Source: Streptomyces smaragdinus (lineage in GTDB: Bacteria > Actinomycetota > Actinomycetes > Streptomycetales > Streptomycetaceae). From it: DNA of 64,000 bases. The stretch's first letter is position 1; each line of letters starts with the position of its first letter. Where the stretch lies: the NCBI RefSeq assembly GCF_009604385.1, contig NZ_WEGJ01000003.1, forward strand, positions 372,001-436,000, in the 5' to 3' direction. Shown in pieces: positions 36,921 to 44,802 of the stretch. Made by a program: the position numbers and the translations under genes. The notes under the pieces were generated by a model. The model made no database searches. It saw only the letters and a list, made by a program, of their open reading frames with translations, and was not told the DNA's origin.

Positions 36921-38015
36921 ATGGCCCAGTACCGGTACATCGTGGCGGACGCCCTCACCCGGCAGGTCCACTCCTGGGACCTGCCGGTCACGAGCGTCTC
37001 CTTCGGGCCCGCCCGCAACGCCGGCGGCTCGTTCAGCGGCGTAATCTCACCTCGCCTGGCGGCAGTGGTGTCGACGTACGTGGATGCGGGGAACACGCTG
37101 CTGCTGGTCGAGCGTGACCGGCGGCTGATGTGGGGCGGTCTGCTGTGGCGGGCCGTCGCACAAGGCCCCGATCTGGTCCTCGAGGCAGCCGGAGTCGGCT
37201 CGTACCCACACCGCCGACACGACCTGCACGGCAACCTCAACGCCCGCGGCCCGTACGTCAACGCCGACCCGTGCAACGTCATCCGCGACGTATGGGCGTA
37301 CCTCCAGGAACAGCCGGACGGCGACCTCGGTGTGACCGTCGACCCCACCGCGTCCAAGGTGACCGTGGGCACGCCCGCCGAGCCGTACAGGGTGGACTGG
37401 TGGGAAGCCCCTGTCCTCGGCGAGGTCATAGACGACATGGCCTCGATCGAAGGCGGCCCGGAATGGACAGAGACCGTCGAGTGGGCGGGCGAGACCCCGC
37501 ACCTCGGCCTCCGGATCGGGTGGCCGCGACTGGGCACACGACGGACCGACCTCATCTTCGAGACCGGCATGAACATCATCGACGACAACGTGCCGGTCGA
37601 GTACGACGCCGACGCCCATGCCCAAGTGGTGATCGCGCTCGGCGCCGGGGAGGGCCGCAACCGCCGCCGAGCGGTCGACGCGGTCCGCAACAGCCGCCTG
37701 CGGTTGGAGTACGTCCTCGAGGTGCCCGGGGAGAAGGGCACGGACCGGCTGGCATCCCGTGCCCGACGGGAACGAGTCGCCCGGATGGTCAACGGCGAGG
37801 TCACCGAGATCGTGGTTCGCGATCACCCGTCCGCGCCCATCGGCTCCTGGCAGGTCGGCGACGAAGCTCGCATCCGGGTCCACGACGCGTGGACCGAGTA
37901 CGACATGTGGTCGCGGATCGTGGCCTACCAGATCCAGCCGGGCGGCGCTGACGAGAGCGAACGCGCGGTACTGCAGGTGCAACGCGCGGACCGGTTCACG
38001 TACGGAGGTAGCTGA
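36921..38015 (+). CDS. Tail hub protein (Gp37/Tal N-terminal-like)
   Basis: 364 residues from the ATG at 36921. The fold pattern, with AQYRYIVADALTRQVHSWDL, then NTLLLVERDRRLMWGGLLWR and GSWQVGDEARIRVHDAWTEY, matches the ReqiPepy6 Gp37-type hub proteins of actinophage tails. No peptidase domain is attached. The stop overlaps the next ATG. Confidence 0.7.
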   Translation: MAQYRYIVADALTRQVHSWDLPVTSVSFGPARNAGGSFSGVISPRLAAVVSTYVDAGNTLLLVERDRRLMWGGLLWRAVAQGPDLVLEAAGVGSYPHRRHDLHGNLNARGPYVNADPCNVIRDVWAYLQEQPDGDLGVTVDPTASKVTVGTPAEPYRVDWWEAPVLGEVIDDMASIEGGPEWTETVEWAGETPHLGLRIGWPRLGTRRTDLIFETGMNIIDDNVPVEYDADAHAQVVIALGAGEGRNRRRAVDAVRNSRLRLEYVLEVPGEKGTDRLASRARRERVARMVNGEVTEIVVRDHPSAPIGSWQVGDEARIRVHDAWTEYDMWSRIVAYQIQPGGADESERAVLQVQRADRFTYGGS

Positions 38016-40300
38016 TGGCGAACGCCGAGCGGGCAGAGATCACTCGCCTGGCAAGGCGGATTGCGGATCTGGAGAGACTGGTTGCACGCGGCGGCCGCAC
38101 CGCCCGGCTGGCGTACTCGTCCATGGAGAGCGGGGCGATCGAGGTCTACCAGGACGACTCCCTGCGGGCGATCATCGGTGAGCAGGCCGACGGCTCGACC
38201 GGCATCACCGCGGTGAACGGCACTGCGCCACCGACGCCGAACACCCCGGTCGTCACGCCGGTCATCGGCGGTCTGCAGATCGAATGGGACGGGACCTTCA
38301 CTGACGCCCTGGTGGCACCGCTGGACCTGGCCCGCATCCAGGTCCACGTGCTGAACAGCGCCGGTACCGATCCGGACGTCCGCACGCCGGCCGCGACGAT
38401 CGAGGCCCCCTCGGGCGCGTCGGTGACCGTGCCGGTGCCCGACGCGTACGACGAGCGGTACGTGAAGCTCATCGCGGTGAACACCTCCGGCATCCCCGGC
38501 CCCGCATCGGCCGCAGTGGTGGGAGTCGCGAAGAAGGTCACCGACACCGACCTGCACGACGGCTCGATCACCACAGACGCCCTCGCCCTGGGCGCGGTCA
38601 CCGGGGACCGGCTCGCGGTCAGCACAGACGGGGAGAACCTCATCCTCGACCCGTCCTTCGAGGGCATGCCGACTGTGCAGCGTCTGGCCCGCCTGGCACT
38701 GCCGAACTGGACCTTGCTCGACGGCGGGAACGGCACGGCCAAGGCGCTGCGCGTGGACGCTGGCACTGCCCACGAGTTCACCCTCCTCGACCCGATCACC
38801 GCGGTCCCCGGCCAGCGGATGTTCCTGGCGGCCGACTACTGCGCCTCCACAGACTGGGCAGGTGATCGCCTGTCGCTGTACGCCGAGTGGCGCGACGCGG
38901 CCGGCACGCCGCTGGCGTGGGGAGCTGTGAACACCGGCACGAGCGCCACCACGGTGCGCGGGGCGTGGACCCGGCTGGCGGGCGTCACGTCCGTGGCCGC
39001 GCCGACCGGCACCGCGCAGGTCGTGGTGCGGATCAAAAACACCGGTGGCACGGCCGGCACGGTGCTGTGGGATAACGCGGTCGCCCGGTACGTCTCCGCT
39101 TCCGCCGCCTCCGGGGCCAGGGCGGAACTCAGCCCGATGGGGCTGCAGCTCTTCGACAGCGACGGTGACGAGGCCGTAGCCCTGGTCACGGGCCGCCCGA
39201 ACTACCTGACGCTCAGCGCCGACGGCGTGGCCGTCGCGACGATCGACCAGGAAGGCAAAGCCGGTCTGCAGGCGCTGTACGTCGCCGAGACGCTCTCCCT
39301 CGGCGGCGAGGACCTGGAGTCGATCCTCGACGAGCGTCCCCGTGGTGTCATCGCCTACGGGCGGCCGACGAACACGGTCACTTCCACTGGCACGGAGATC
39401 GGCTACTACGAGCTGCCCGCGCGGATCCAGGCCGGCCGTATGTACCGCATCGCGTTCCTGAGCACCGCGGACTTCGACACGGCCAACAACGGCGAAGCGC
39501 GCGTCTACCTGCGCGACGGCGGCGCCTCCACGCCGACCATCAGCTCACCGATCCGGCAGATGGTGATCCTCACCGCGTCGCATACCGGGAACTACTGGAC
39601 CGCCCACTTGGAGCACGTCACCTCCGGCACCACCCTGGGCACGGGCTTGCACCGCTTCTTGCTGACGTTCCAGTGCTCGGGCGGCAGCACCGGGCAGACC
39701 ATGGAGCTCGGCCTCGTCGCCTCGGGTCGCTCCCCGTTCTTCGTCGTGGAGGACATCGGCCCCGAGACATCGGCGACAGGCGTCTACAACACTGGCGGCG
39801 GGACCTCCGAGCCGCCGGTCCAGCAGTACACGAAGACGTACTCCGCGTCCTGGTCCGGCAGCTATGCGGGGCGCAGCTCCTACAACTCGTACTACGGCAA
39901 CACCTGCATGCAGGGCTACTACTCGGCGACCAACGGAATGCAGGCCAGCCTGATCGGCTTCCCCGCGGCACTGAGCACGGACCTTTCAGGCGCGACGATC
40001 AAGAAGGTGGAGATCTACCTCTACTTCGACCACTGGTACTACAACGCCGGCGGCACCGCCGTGATCAAGGCCCACCGGCACGCCTCCCGCCCGTCGACCT
40101 TCTCCTGCGACTCCGAGGCCAAGTCCATCTCGTGGGCGAAGAACCAAGGCAAGTGGGTGGACATCACCTCGGTCTTCGACAGCACCACCTGGCGCGGCAT
40201 CGCCCTGGACCCCAACAACAGCTCGTACACCTACTACGGCCGCGCCCGCGGCCTCGGCCAAACCAACGCACCTAAGCTCCGAGTGACTTACGTGAAGTAA
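38015..40300 (+). CDS. Tail fibre / receptor-binding protein
   Basis: 761 residues. The ATG at 38015 shares a base with the previous stop. It begins with a short coiled coil (RLARRIADLERLVARGG), followed by a fibronectin-III-like domain (about 80-185), a carbohydrate-binding-module-like domain (about 210-370) and beta-rich repeats. The C-terminal domain (about 610-761) contains KKVEIYLYFDHWYYNAGGT and ends LRVTYVK. That last domain is typical of actinophage adhesins. It is the best candidate for host recognition and the last gene of the late operon; a hairpin follows. Confidence 0.78.
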   Translation: MANAERAEITRLARRIADLERLVARGGRTARLAYSSMESGAIEVYQDDSLRAIIGEQADGSTGITAVNGTAPPTPNTPVVTPVIGGLQIEWDGTFTDALVAPLDLARIQVHVLNSAGTDPDVRTPAATIEAPSGASVTVPVPDAYDERYVKLIAVNTSGIPGPASAAVVGVAKKVTDTDLHDGSITTDALALGAVTGDRLAVSTDGENLILDPSFEGMPTVQRLARLALPNWTLLDGGNGTAKALRVDAGTAHEFTLLDPITAVPGQRMFLAADYCASTDWAGDRLSLYAEWRDAAGTPLAWGAVNTGTSATTVRGAWTRLAGVTSVAAPTGTAQVVVRIKNTGGTAGTVLWDNAVARYVSASAASGARAELSPMGLQLFDSDGDEAVALVTGRPNYLTLSADGVAVATIDQEGKAGLQALYVAETLSLGGEDLESILDERPRGVIAYGRPTNTVTSTGTEIGYYELPARIQAGRMYRIAFLSTADFDTANNGEARVYLRDGGASTPTISSPIRQMVILTASHTGNYWTAHLEHVTSGTTLGTGLHRFLLTFQCSGGSTGQTMELGLVASGRSPFFVVEDIGPETSATGVYNTGGGTSEPPVQQYTKTYSASWSGSYAGRSSYNSYYGNTCMQGYYSATNGMQASLIGFPAALSTDLSGATIKKVEIYLYFDHWYYNAGGTAVIKAHRHASRPSTFSCDSEAKSISWAKNQGKWVDITSVFDSTTWRGIALDPNNSSYTYYGRARGLGQTNAPKLRVTYVK

Positions 40301-40408
40301 CGACGTAACCGCCCCTGCCTGAATCCCGTCGCATGGAACGAATCGACAGGCAAATCACGGCCTCGGGCACACCTTCACCGTCTTCCGGTCCCCCGCGACA
40401 ACACAGAG

Positions 40409-40439
40409 GAGCCTCGCCCTCTCGCCGAGAGCGAGGCTC
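40409..40439 (+). terminator. Terminator-like hairpin after the tail operon
   Basis: GAGCCTCGC (40409-40417) pairs with GCGAGGCTC (40431-40439), with an additional inner TCTC/GAGA pair. It lies 110 bases after the fibre gene in the otherwise gene-free stretch 40301-40565. Confidence 0.65.
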
Positions 40440-40565
40440 GTGCGCCTCGCCAAGAGACGCACATCTCTATGTGGGCAAAGCCTTACCGCAGTCCTGAATC
40501 TCCCTCAAGATCCGCTTAGCACTGTTCCTAGTCGTTAGAGGCAAACTATCTATTTGATCCATGGA

Positions 40566-40880
40566 CTAGCGTCGCCGCCGACGCCGGCGGGACCGCACCC
40601 ACAGACCCGCCCCCAAGATCGGCAAACATAGCCCACATAGCACAAGACCAGCCCCAGCCCACCAAGGCATCATAAGCCCGGTCAGCTCAAAAGCTTTCGC
40701 CACGCCAAGAGCCCCGGATGGGCCAGCAATGATGCCCAATCCCACGATGACGGCCTCAAGCAGGGAGCCAGTCTCCCTGCCAGGGACCGATGCCGCGACT
40801 TCTCCATGTTTGACCAGCTTGATCGTCAGCGACGCCTTGTCGCTCGGGGTAGGAAGTTCCGGCGGATTCGAAGATGACAT
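40566..40880 (-). CDS. Small membrane protein with two hydrophobic segments
   Basis: 104 residues from the ATG at 40880 (TAGGAG about 6 bases upstream). Two transmembrane segments (LLEAVIVGLGIIAGPSGALG and AGAGLVLCGLCLPILGAGLW) end in an eight-Arg tail. It is the only leftward gene between tail and lysis modules. It could be a lysogeny-expressed protein such as a superinfection-exclusion factor, or a holin-like protein; nothing in the sequence decides this. Confidence 0.6.
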   Translation of the reverse strand: MSSSNPPELPTPSDKASLTIKLVKHGEVAASVPGRETGSLLEAVIVGLGIIAGPSGALGVAKAFELTGLMMPWWAGAGLVLCGLCLPILGAGLWVRSRRRRRRR

Positions 40881-41155
40881 TCGTTTCTCCTAGGCCCGTC
40901 GATGCCCAGGTAGTTCCTGGGCGGGGATCGACGGCCCCCAGGCCCTCGACGCCCGCCGCGGCGCACCTGCCGGCAAGAACAAGAGCTGCCCATCACCTGC
41001 GTTCACCTCCTCTGCGCTCGAGACCTCGAGGCGACTCGAGACCTTCAACCTGAAAGCGTCTACACGATACCACACCTTCTTCACCCAGACGCCGCATGCA
41101 TGCACCTGATCCGATGATTTATGCACCACTTATTCGTAACGAACGCACCCAGAGG

Positions 41156-41185
41156 TTGCGTCGCTCGCGCCATGTGATGCATACT
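41156..41185 (+). promoter_or_regulatory. Putative promoter for the ribbon-helix-helix gene
   Basis: TTGCGT (41156-41161), an 18-base spacer and CATACT (41180-41185), about 95 bases before the next start. The surrounding stretch 40881-41278 has no convincing gene. It contains repeated CTCGAGACC elements near 41030. Confidence 0.4.
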
Positions 41186-41278
41186 TGCGACGTAGATCGC
41201 TTCCGGGTGCCCGCGTCGAAGCACATGTCCACCATCTGGACCTTGCCATCCGCCTGTGATGACGAGGGGAGGAAGGCA

Positions 41279-41515
41279 ATGTCACCAAAACCCAAGATCA
41301 CGCCCCTCCCGGCTGCCGAACGCTATTCGGTCACTCTGGTACCTCCAGCGGTTGCAGCTGTGAATAAGCTCACCCAGTCCACGGGGCTGAGCAAGACGGA
41401 CGTGATCAATCGAGCCGTCCAGCTGTATGCGTTCGTGGATGAGCAGCTTCAGAACGGCAGCATCGTGTTGATCCGTCATCCAGACGGCGAAACCGAACGA
41501 GTCGTTCTGGTTTGA
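41279..41515 (+). CDS. Small ribbon-helix-helix-like DNA-binding protein
   Basis: 78 residues from the ATG at 41279, with a strong GGGGAGGAA 5 bases upstream. The centre (AAVNKLTQSTGLSKTDVINR) has the helix-turn-helix spacing of CopG/Arc-type regulators, with a short beta-strand before it (RYSVTLV). It could repress nearby phage genes. No toxin partner is adjacent. Confidence 0.65.
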   Translation: MSPKPKITPLPAAERYSVTLVPPAVAAVNKLTQSTGLSKTDVINRAVQLYAFVDEQLQNGSIVLIRHPDGETERVVLV

Positions 41516-41554
41516 TACCGAATCGAACAGAAATCCGCGATATCGCCGACTAAG

Positions 41555-41597
41555 CGTGACGGTGTGCGCCTCTCGCCAAGGGGCACACACCGTCACG
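41555..41597 (+). terminator. Long hairpin terminator
   Basis: A 12-bp perfect stem (41555-41566 with 41586-41597) separates the ribbon-helix-helix gene from the lysis genes. A small dyad AACGAC-ACG-GTCGTT at 41612-41626 follows and may be an operator for the next gene. Confidence 0.7.
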
Positions 41598-41679
41598 GCT
41601 TGATGTTCAGAAACGACACGGTCGTTCCCCTGTAAGATCAGGAAACGGCACGGGGCACGCCACCACCAAGGAGTGCGCG

Positions 41680-41997
41680 GTGAGCCAACCTCCAAGTGCC
41701 GAGCCCACGCTTTGGGAACTGCACCGTACGCTGCAACAACTCCGAGAAGATCAGGGAGATGGCCTGCGGCAACTCCGCGACGACCTCCGTAACGACATCA
41801 TAGTCCTCGCCGACCGGCTGGAGGAGGTCGTCACGAAAGATGTGTATCAGGCCGACCAGAGGTTAGTGAACCAGCGTCTGAAGGCACTTGAAGAGGAGCA
41901 GAGGACTCGAGCAAACAACCGGAAGTGGCTGGTCTCGGCATTCGTCGCTCCGCTGCTCCTGGTTATCGTTCAACTGTGGCTGGCCAGTCGTGTCTGA
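41680..41997 (+). CDS. Coiled-coil protein with C-terminal membrane anchor
   Basis: 105 residues from the GTG at 41680 (AAGGAG about 7 bases upstream). A long amphipathic helix (LHRTLQQLREDQGDGLRQLR) is followed by one transmembrane segment near the end (VSAFVAPLLLVIVQLWLA). This shape is common next to actinophage endolysins and may help membrane disruption (holin- or spanin-like accessory). It directly precedes the endolysin gene. Confidence 0.65.
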   Translation: MSQPPSAEPTLWELHRTLQQLREDQGDGLRQLRDDLRNDIIVLADRLEEVVTKDVYQADQRLVNQRLKALEEEQRTRANNRKWLVSAFVAPLLLVIVQLWLASRV

Positions 41998-42059
41998 ACA
42001 GGCCGATAGGCTCGTACCAGCTCGTTCATCAGGCGCGGGGGAGAAGCAGGACGCGTCCG

Positions 42060-42962
42060 ATGGCAACACCCCTCAAGGCTGACCGCGTTCTCGCCGTGTT
42101 CAGGTCTGCCGGCCTGACCGTGCGCGAGGTGCGGTCCTGGAAGATCCACAACCGCAATCACATGGGACCCTGGGGCCCCGCGCACGGCGTGATGATCCAC
42201 CACACCGGCCCGTACTCGACCGAGTCCGGCATGGTCGGCCTGTGCTACAACGGCCGCTCCGACCTTCCCGGCCCGCTGTGCCACTCGGTGATCGGCAAGA
42301 CCGGCACCGTCCACATGGTCGGCTGGGGCCGCGCCAACCACGCTGGCCGCGGCGACGGCGACGTACTCGCCGCCGTCATCGCCGAACGCGCACTGCCCAC
42401 CGACAACGAGGCCGACACCGACGGCAACACCCACTTCTACGGCGCTGAGCTCATCAACGCCGGTGACGGCCGCGATCCGTGGCCGGAAAAGCAGCTCGAC
42501 GCCGCCGCGCGCTGGGCCGCCGCGCTGTGCCGCGCACACGGCTGGACCGAGCGGTCGGTGATCGGGCACCTGGAGTGGCAGCCGGGCAAACCCGACCCCC
42601 GCGGGTTCTCGATGAACGACTTCCGCGCCCGCGTCGCCCGCCACCTGAAGTCGCCGCAAACCAAGCCGGCCGCCCCGAAGCCACCGACGCCGACATACGC
42701 CCCGCCAGTGTTCCCCGCAGGGCTCGCCCCCGGCAAGGAGCGGCCGTCCGCGAAGGCGCTGCAGAAGGCGCTGCGCGCGGCCGGGTTCCTGACGATTACT
42801 GACAGGGACCTGGCCGACAACTACGGGCCGCGTACACAGGCGGCCGTGGTCAAGTTCCACAACCGGTACCCGCAGTTCCGGACGCAGGGTGTGGCCAAGG
42901 ACCCAGCGATCGGCCCGACGGGCTGGAAGTACCTGTTCACCCTCGCCTACGGCAAGAAGTGA
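42060..42962 (+). CDS. Endolysin: N-acetylmuramoyl-L-alanine amidase with peptidoglycan-binding domain
   Basis: 300 residues from the ATG at 42060 (AGGA about 9 bases upstream). Residues about 30-200 are an Amidase_2 domain: the His pair in GVMIHHTGPYS, and HAGRGDGD and VIGHLEWQPGKPDPRG, supply the zinc and catalytic residues. A Pro-rich linker (about 203-225) joins a C-terminal PG_binding_1-type domain (KALQKALRAAGFL, then GPRTQAAVVKFHNRYP). It cuts the bond between muramic acid and the stem peptide at the end of infection. There is no signal peptide, so release needs a holin. Confidence 0.9.
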   Translation: MATPLKADRVLAVFRSAGLTVREVRSWKIHNRNHMGPWGPAHGVMIHHTGPYSTESGMVGLCYNGRSDLPGPLCHSVIGKTGTVHMVGWGRANHAGRGDGDVLAAVIAERALPTDNEADTDGNTHFYGAELINAGDGRDPWPEKQLDAAARWAAALCRAHGWTERSVIGHLEWQPGKPDPRGFSMNDFRARVARHLKSPQTKPAAPKPPTPTYAPPVFPAGLAPGKERPSAKALQKALRAAGFLTITDRDLADNYGPRTQAAVVKFHNRYPQFRTQGVAKDPAIGPTGWKYLFTLAYGKK

Positions 42963-43196
42963 CCAGCCTGCTGACCGTCGGCCCGCTTCGCCCACCACCC
43001 GCCACACACCGGCCTCGGCGGAGACGCGGTCAGAGCACACGACGACGTCCGCGCGGCGTGCCGCGCGCTGACCGTGGCCCTCAACGAGTGGCTGCCGGGG
43101 AGTCGTGAGAAGGAGCTCGCGCTGACGCTGTGCGAGCAGTCGACGTTCTGGGCGAACGCCACCGTCGCCCGCAGAATCAAGGAGGCTGACAACTGA
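42959..43196 (+). pseudogene. Acb2/Tad1-hairpin-like small protein, frame broken near its start
   Basis: From 42975 a frame is open to the TGA at 43194-43196. It reads ARFAHHPPHTGLGGD, an acidic helix, LNEWLPGSREKELALTL and FWANATVARR. This RF-x-x-HPP ... PxSREKxLALT ... WANAxIAR pattern is that of a small phage family related, as I recall it, to the Acb2/Tad1 hairpin domain, whose members sequester defence nucleotides. No ATG, GTG or TTG lies in this frame. A GTG at 42959 overlaps the endolysin stop (GTGA) and would reach it with one +1 shift near 42975. It may be inactivated, shifted or mis-sequenced. Confidence 0.5.
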
Positions 43197-43435
43197 TGCT
43201 CTACAACTATCTGCTGTCCCTGGCCCGGACGGCCGCGCCGGTCGGCGCTGGGTGGCTGATCACCCAGGCACTCCGCGTGGGCGTCGACATCGACAGCGCG
43301 CCTGTCGAGTCCGCGCTGACGGCGGCGTTCTCCACGGTCTACTACGCCCTGTTCAGGTTCGCGGAGCTGCACCTGTCCCAGCGGTTCGGCTGGCTGCTGG
43401 GCTGGGCACGCCCGCCGAAGTACGAGGCCGCATAG
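43196..43435 (+). CDS. Small membrane protein, holin candidate
   Basis: 79 residues from the ATG at 43196, overlapping the stop of the preceding frame. One or two hydrophobic segments (LARTAAPVGAGWLITQAL; SALTAAFSTVYYALFRFAEL) end in WLLGWARPP, typical of small proteins after endolysin genes in Streptomyces phages. A holin role is inferred from place and topology. Confidence 0.65.
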   Translation: MLYNYLLSLARTAAPVGAGWLITQALRVGVDIDSAPVESALTAAFSTVYYALFRFAELHLSQRFGWLLGWARPPKYEAA

Positions 43436-43493
43436 GTCACGCTGCCGAGAGCCGCCCCGAAGGGCCAGGCCGCTCAGCACCGAAATGGAAGAA

Positions 43494-43519
43494 GGTCCCC
43501 GTCGCGTGCGACGGGGACC
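43494..43519 (+). terminator. Perfect hairpin after the lysis genes
   Basis: A 12-bp perfect stem (43494-43505 with 43508-43519) and a 2-base loop. It is followed at 43524 by ACCTCTTGGA, the element seen before several early genes, although no gene starts right there. Confidence 0.7.
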
Positions 43520-43630
43520 TTCGACCTCTTGGAAAGGCCCACACTACCGGGTTTCCGAGGCAGTGCCGGCTCCCACTGCGCGGCTGGTTACAATCTATAT
43601 GCGCATGCATTGTGACCGGGAGGCACTGGA

Positions 43631-44215
43631 GTGACAGAGGATCAGAGGCCGGCCGCACGGAAGCCGTACCTGGTCGGCGGGGCTGAGTTCGCCGCGCTGT
43701 ATGACGTGAAGCGTCTCCAGGTAAGCCAGTGGATCAGTCGTGACCACACCCTCGACTACCGCTACGCCAAGATCATCAGCGGGTCGCCGTACTGGCTCCT
43801 CCAGTTCGCGAAGGGTTTCGGGCAGACGACCCCACGCACCAAGCATGTCAACGAGGCCGAGCTGGCTCGGCTGATCAAGGAACAGGCGCCAGGGTACTGG
43901 GTCGGGGAGGTCAGCCAGCTTCCGCCGCTGGTGGGTCAGGCCGAGCTGGTGGCGCTGTTCCACCTGCCGTCCGGCGCCCTGTTGCGCAAGGCGGTAAGCA
44001 CGGGACGCTTCCGCCCCGCCGACTACACGCTCTCGGGATCACCGATCTGGCTCCTGGAGCCGGTAGTCGATGACGCGCCCGTCCTCCAGGCCGGCGCGCG
44101 CGCCGTCGATTGGACCGTGGACGAGCAAATCTTGGCCGCGCTTCGCAACGGCACCTACGACGGTCCCGGCGCCCGGATCATGCCCCGCGGCAAGGCTGCG
44201 GCTAAGCCCAACTAG
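43631..44215 (+). CDS. Hypothetical protein with two helix-turn-helix-like repeats
   Basis: 194 residues from the GTG at 43631 (GGGAGG upstream). Two similar segments, GGAEFAALYDVKRLQVSQWI near residue 16 and VGQAELVALFHLPSGALLRK near 100, look like MerR/excisionase-type helix-turn-helices with a wing (GSPYWLLQF; GSPIWLLEP). The duplicated design suggests a phage DNA-binding regulator. The 195-base gap before it contains the ATGCGCAT-centred dyad near 43590-43613, a possible operator. Confidence 0.6.
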   Translation: MTEDQRPAARKPYLVGGAEFAALYDVKRLQVSQWISRDHTLDYRYAKIISGSPYWLLQFAKGFGQTTPRTKHVNEAELARLIKEQAPGYWVGEVSQLPPLVGQAELVALFHLPSGALLRKAVSTGRFRPADYTLSGSPIWLLEPVVDDAPVLQAGARAVDWTVDEQILAALRNGTYDGPGARIMPRGKAAAKPN

Positions 44216-44238
44216 CGTGAGTACAGGGTGACTTGATA

Positions 44239-44267
44239 TTGATCCAACCCCTGTTTGCATATAGAAT
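44239..44267 (+). promoter_or_regulatory. Early promoter 1 of the GCATATAGAATAG group
   Basis: TTGATC (44239-44244), 17 bases, TAGAAT (44262-44267), inside the shared core GCATATAGAATAG (44257-44269). It is followed by a 184-base leader and the gene at 44436. Confidence 0.65.
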
Positions 44268-44269
44268 AG

Positions 44270-44435
44270 GAGTGCATCCATCGGGATGCATTCCGAACCG
44301 CCGGAGGACGAGATGGCGCCCGCCAGGGGCCCGCCGCGCAGGGGGCCGACTTCATTGCCGATCGACAACACCCCTTGATAGAGATAGATTCCAACACTTC
44401 AAAGTGTGCGTCTCACTTCTCAGAGGGGGGAAGCC
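44270..44435 (+). promoter_or_regulatory. Structured leader A
   Basis: It begins with an imperfect dyad GGAGTGCATCC / GGATGCATTCC (44269-44294). Next comes a 21-codon open frame from ATG 44313 to TGA 44378 (GGAGG 5 bases upstream; product starts MAPARGPPRRGP). A small hairpin ACACTTCAAAGTGT (44394-44407) follows, then GCGTC. The same order of parts recurs before 48377, so it looks like a duplicated regulatory leader with a possible leader peptide. Confidence 0.5.
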
Positions 44436-44780
44436 TTGCCGATCGAACAGCCACCGTTGTTCGGCACTGTCCAACCCGTCCGCCACCCCACCGACATCGG
44501 CAACCTGACCATCCAGCAGCGGTTCGAGGCGTTCCACGCGCTGAACCCCTGGGTGCTCCGGGCGCTGGCCCGGATGACCGCCGACTGTGCGGAGAAGGGG
44601 TTCGGCCGCATCGGGATCGGCATGCTCTTCGAACTCCTGCGCTACCAGTACGGCGCGGCGACCCGAGGCGACGAGTTCGCGCTGAACAACGACTTCCGCT
44701 CCCGGTACGTCCGGCTCCTCCTGGCCGAGCACCCGGAGTGGTCACCGCTTTTCGAAGTCCGCGCCCTGCGCGCGGACTGA
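44436..44780 (+). CDS. Conserved-looking phage hypothetical protein
   Basis: 114 residues from the TTG at 44436, chosen for the GAGGGGGGA 5 bases upstream; a GTG at 44406 lies in the hairpin. Compact helical protein (TIQQRFEAFHALNPWVLRAL, then FGRIGIGMLFELLRYQYG, ending RYVRLLLAEHPEW). It is the first gene of the recombination group and precedes the ATPase. No catalytic motif. Confidence 0.65.
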   Translation: MPIEQPPLFGTVQPVRHPTDIGNLTIQQRFEAFHALNPWVLRALARMTADCAEKGFGRIGIGMLFELLRYQYGAATRGDEFALNNDFRSRYVRLLLAEHPEWSPLFEVRALRAD

Positions 44781-44802
44781 CACGACTTCTTGGAGCCAGA
44801 TC

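Noticed and set aside
35879-37804. A 641-codon minus-strand open frame under the tail-tip genes
   Set aside because: Ser/Arg/Thr-rich nonsense composition typical of GC-biased antisense frames; both + strand genes beneath it are coupled and recognisable.
43588-43613. A fifth promoter of the GCATATAG group before 43631
   Set aside because: The matching bases (GCATATAG) are on the minus strand and there is no leftward gene nearby; more likely an operator-like dyad, so not listed as a promoter.
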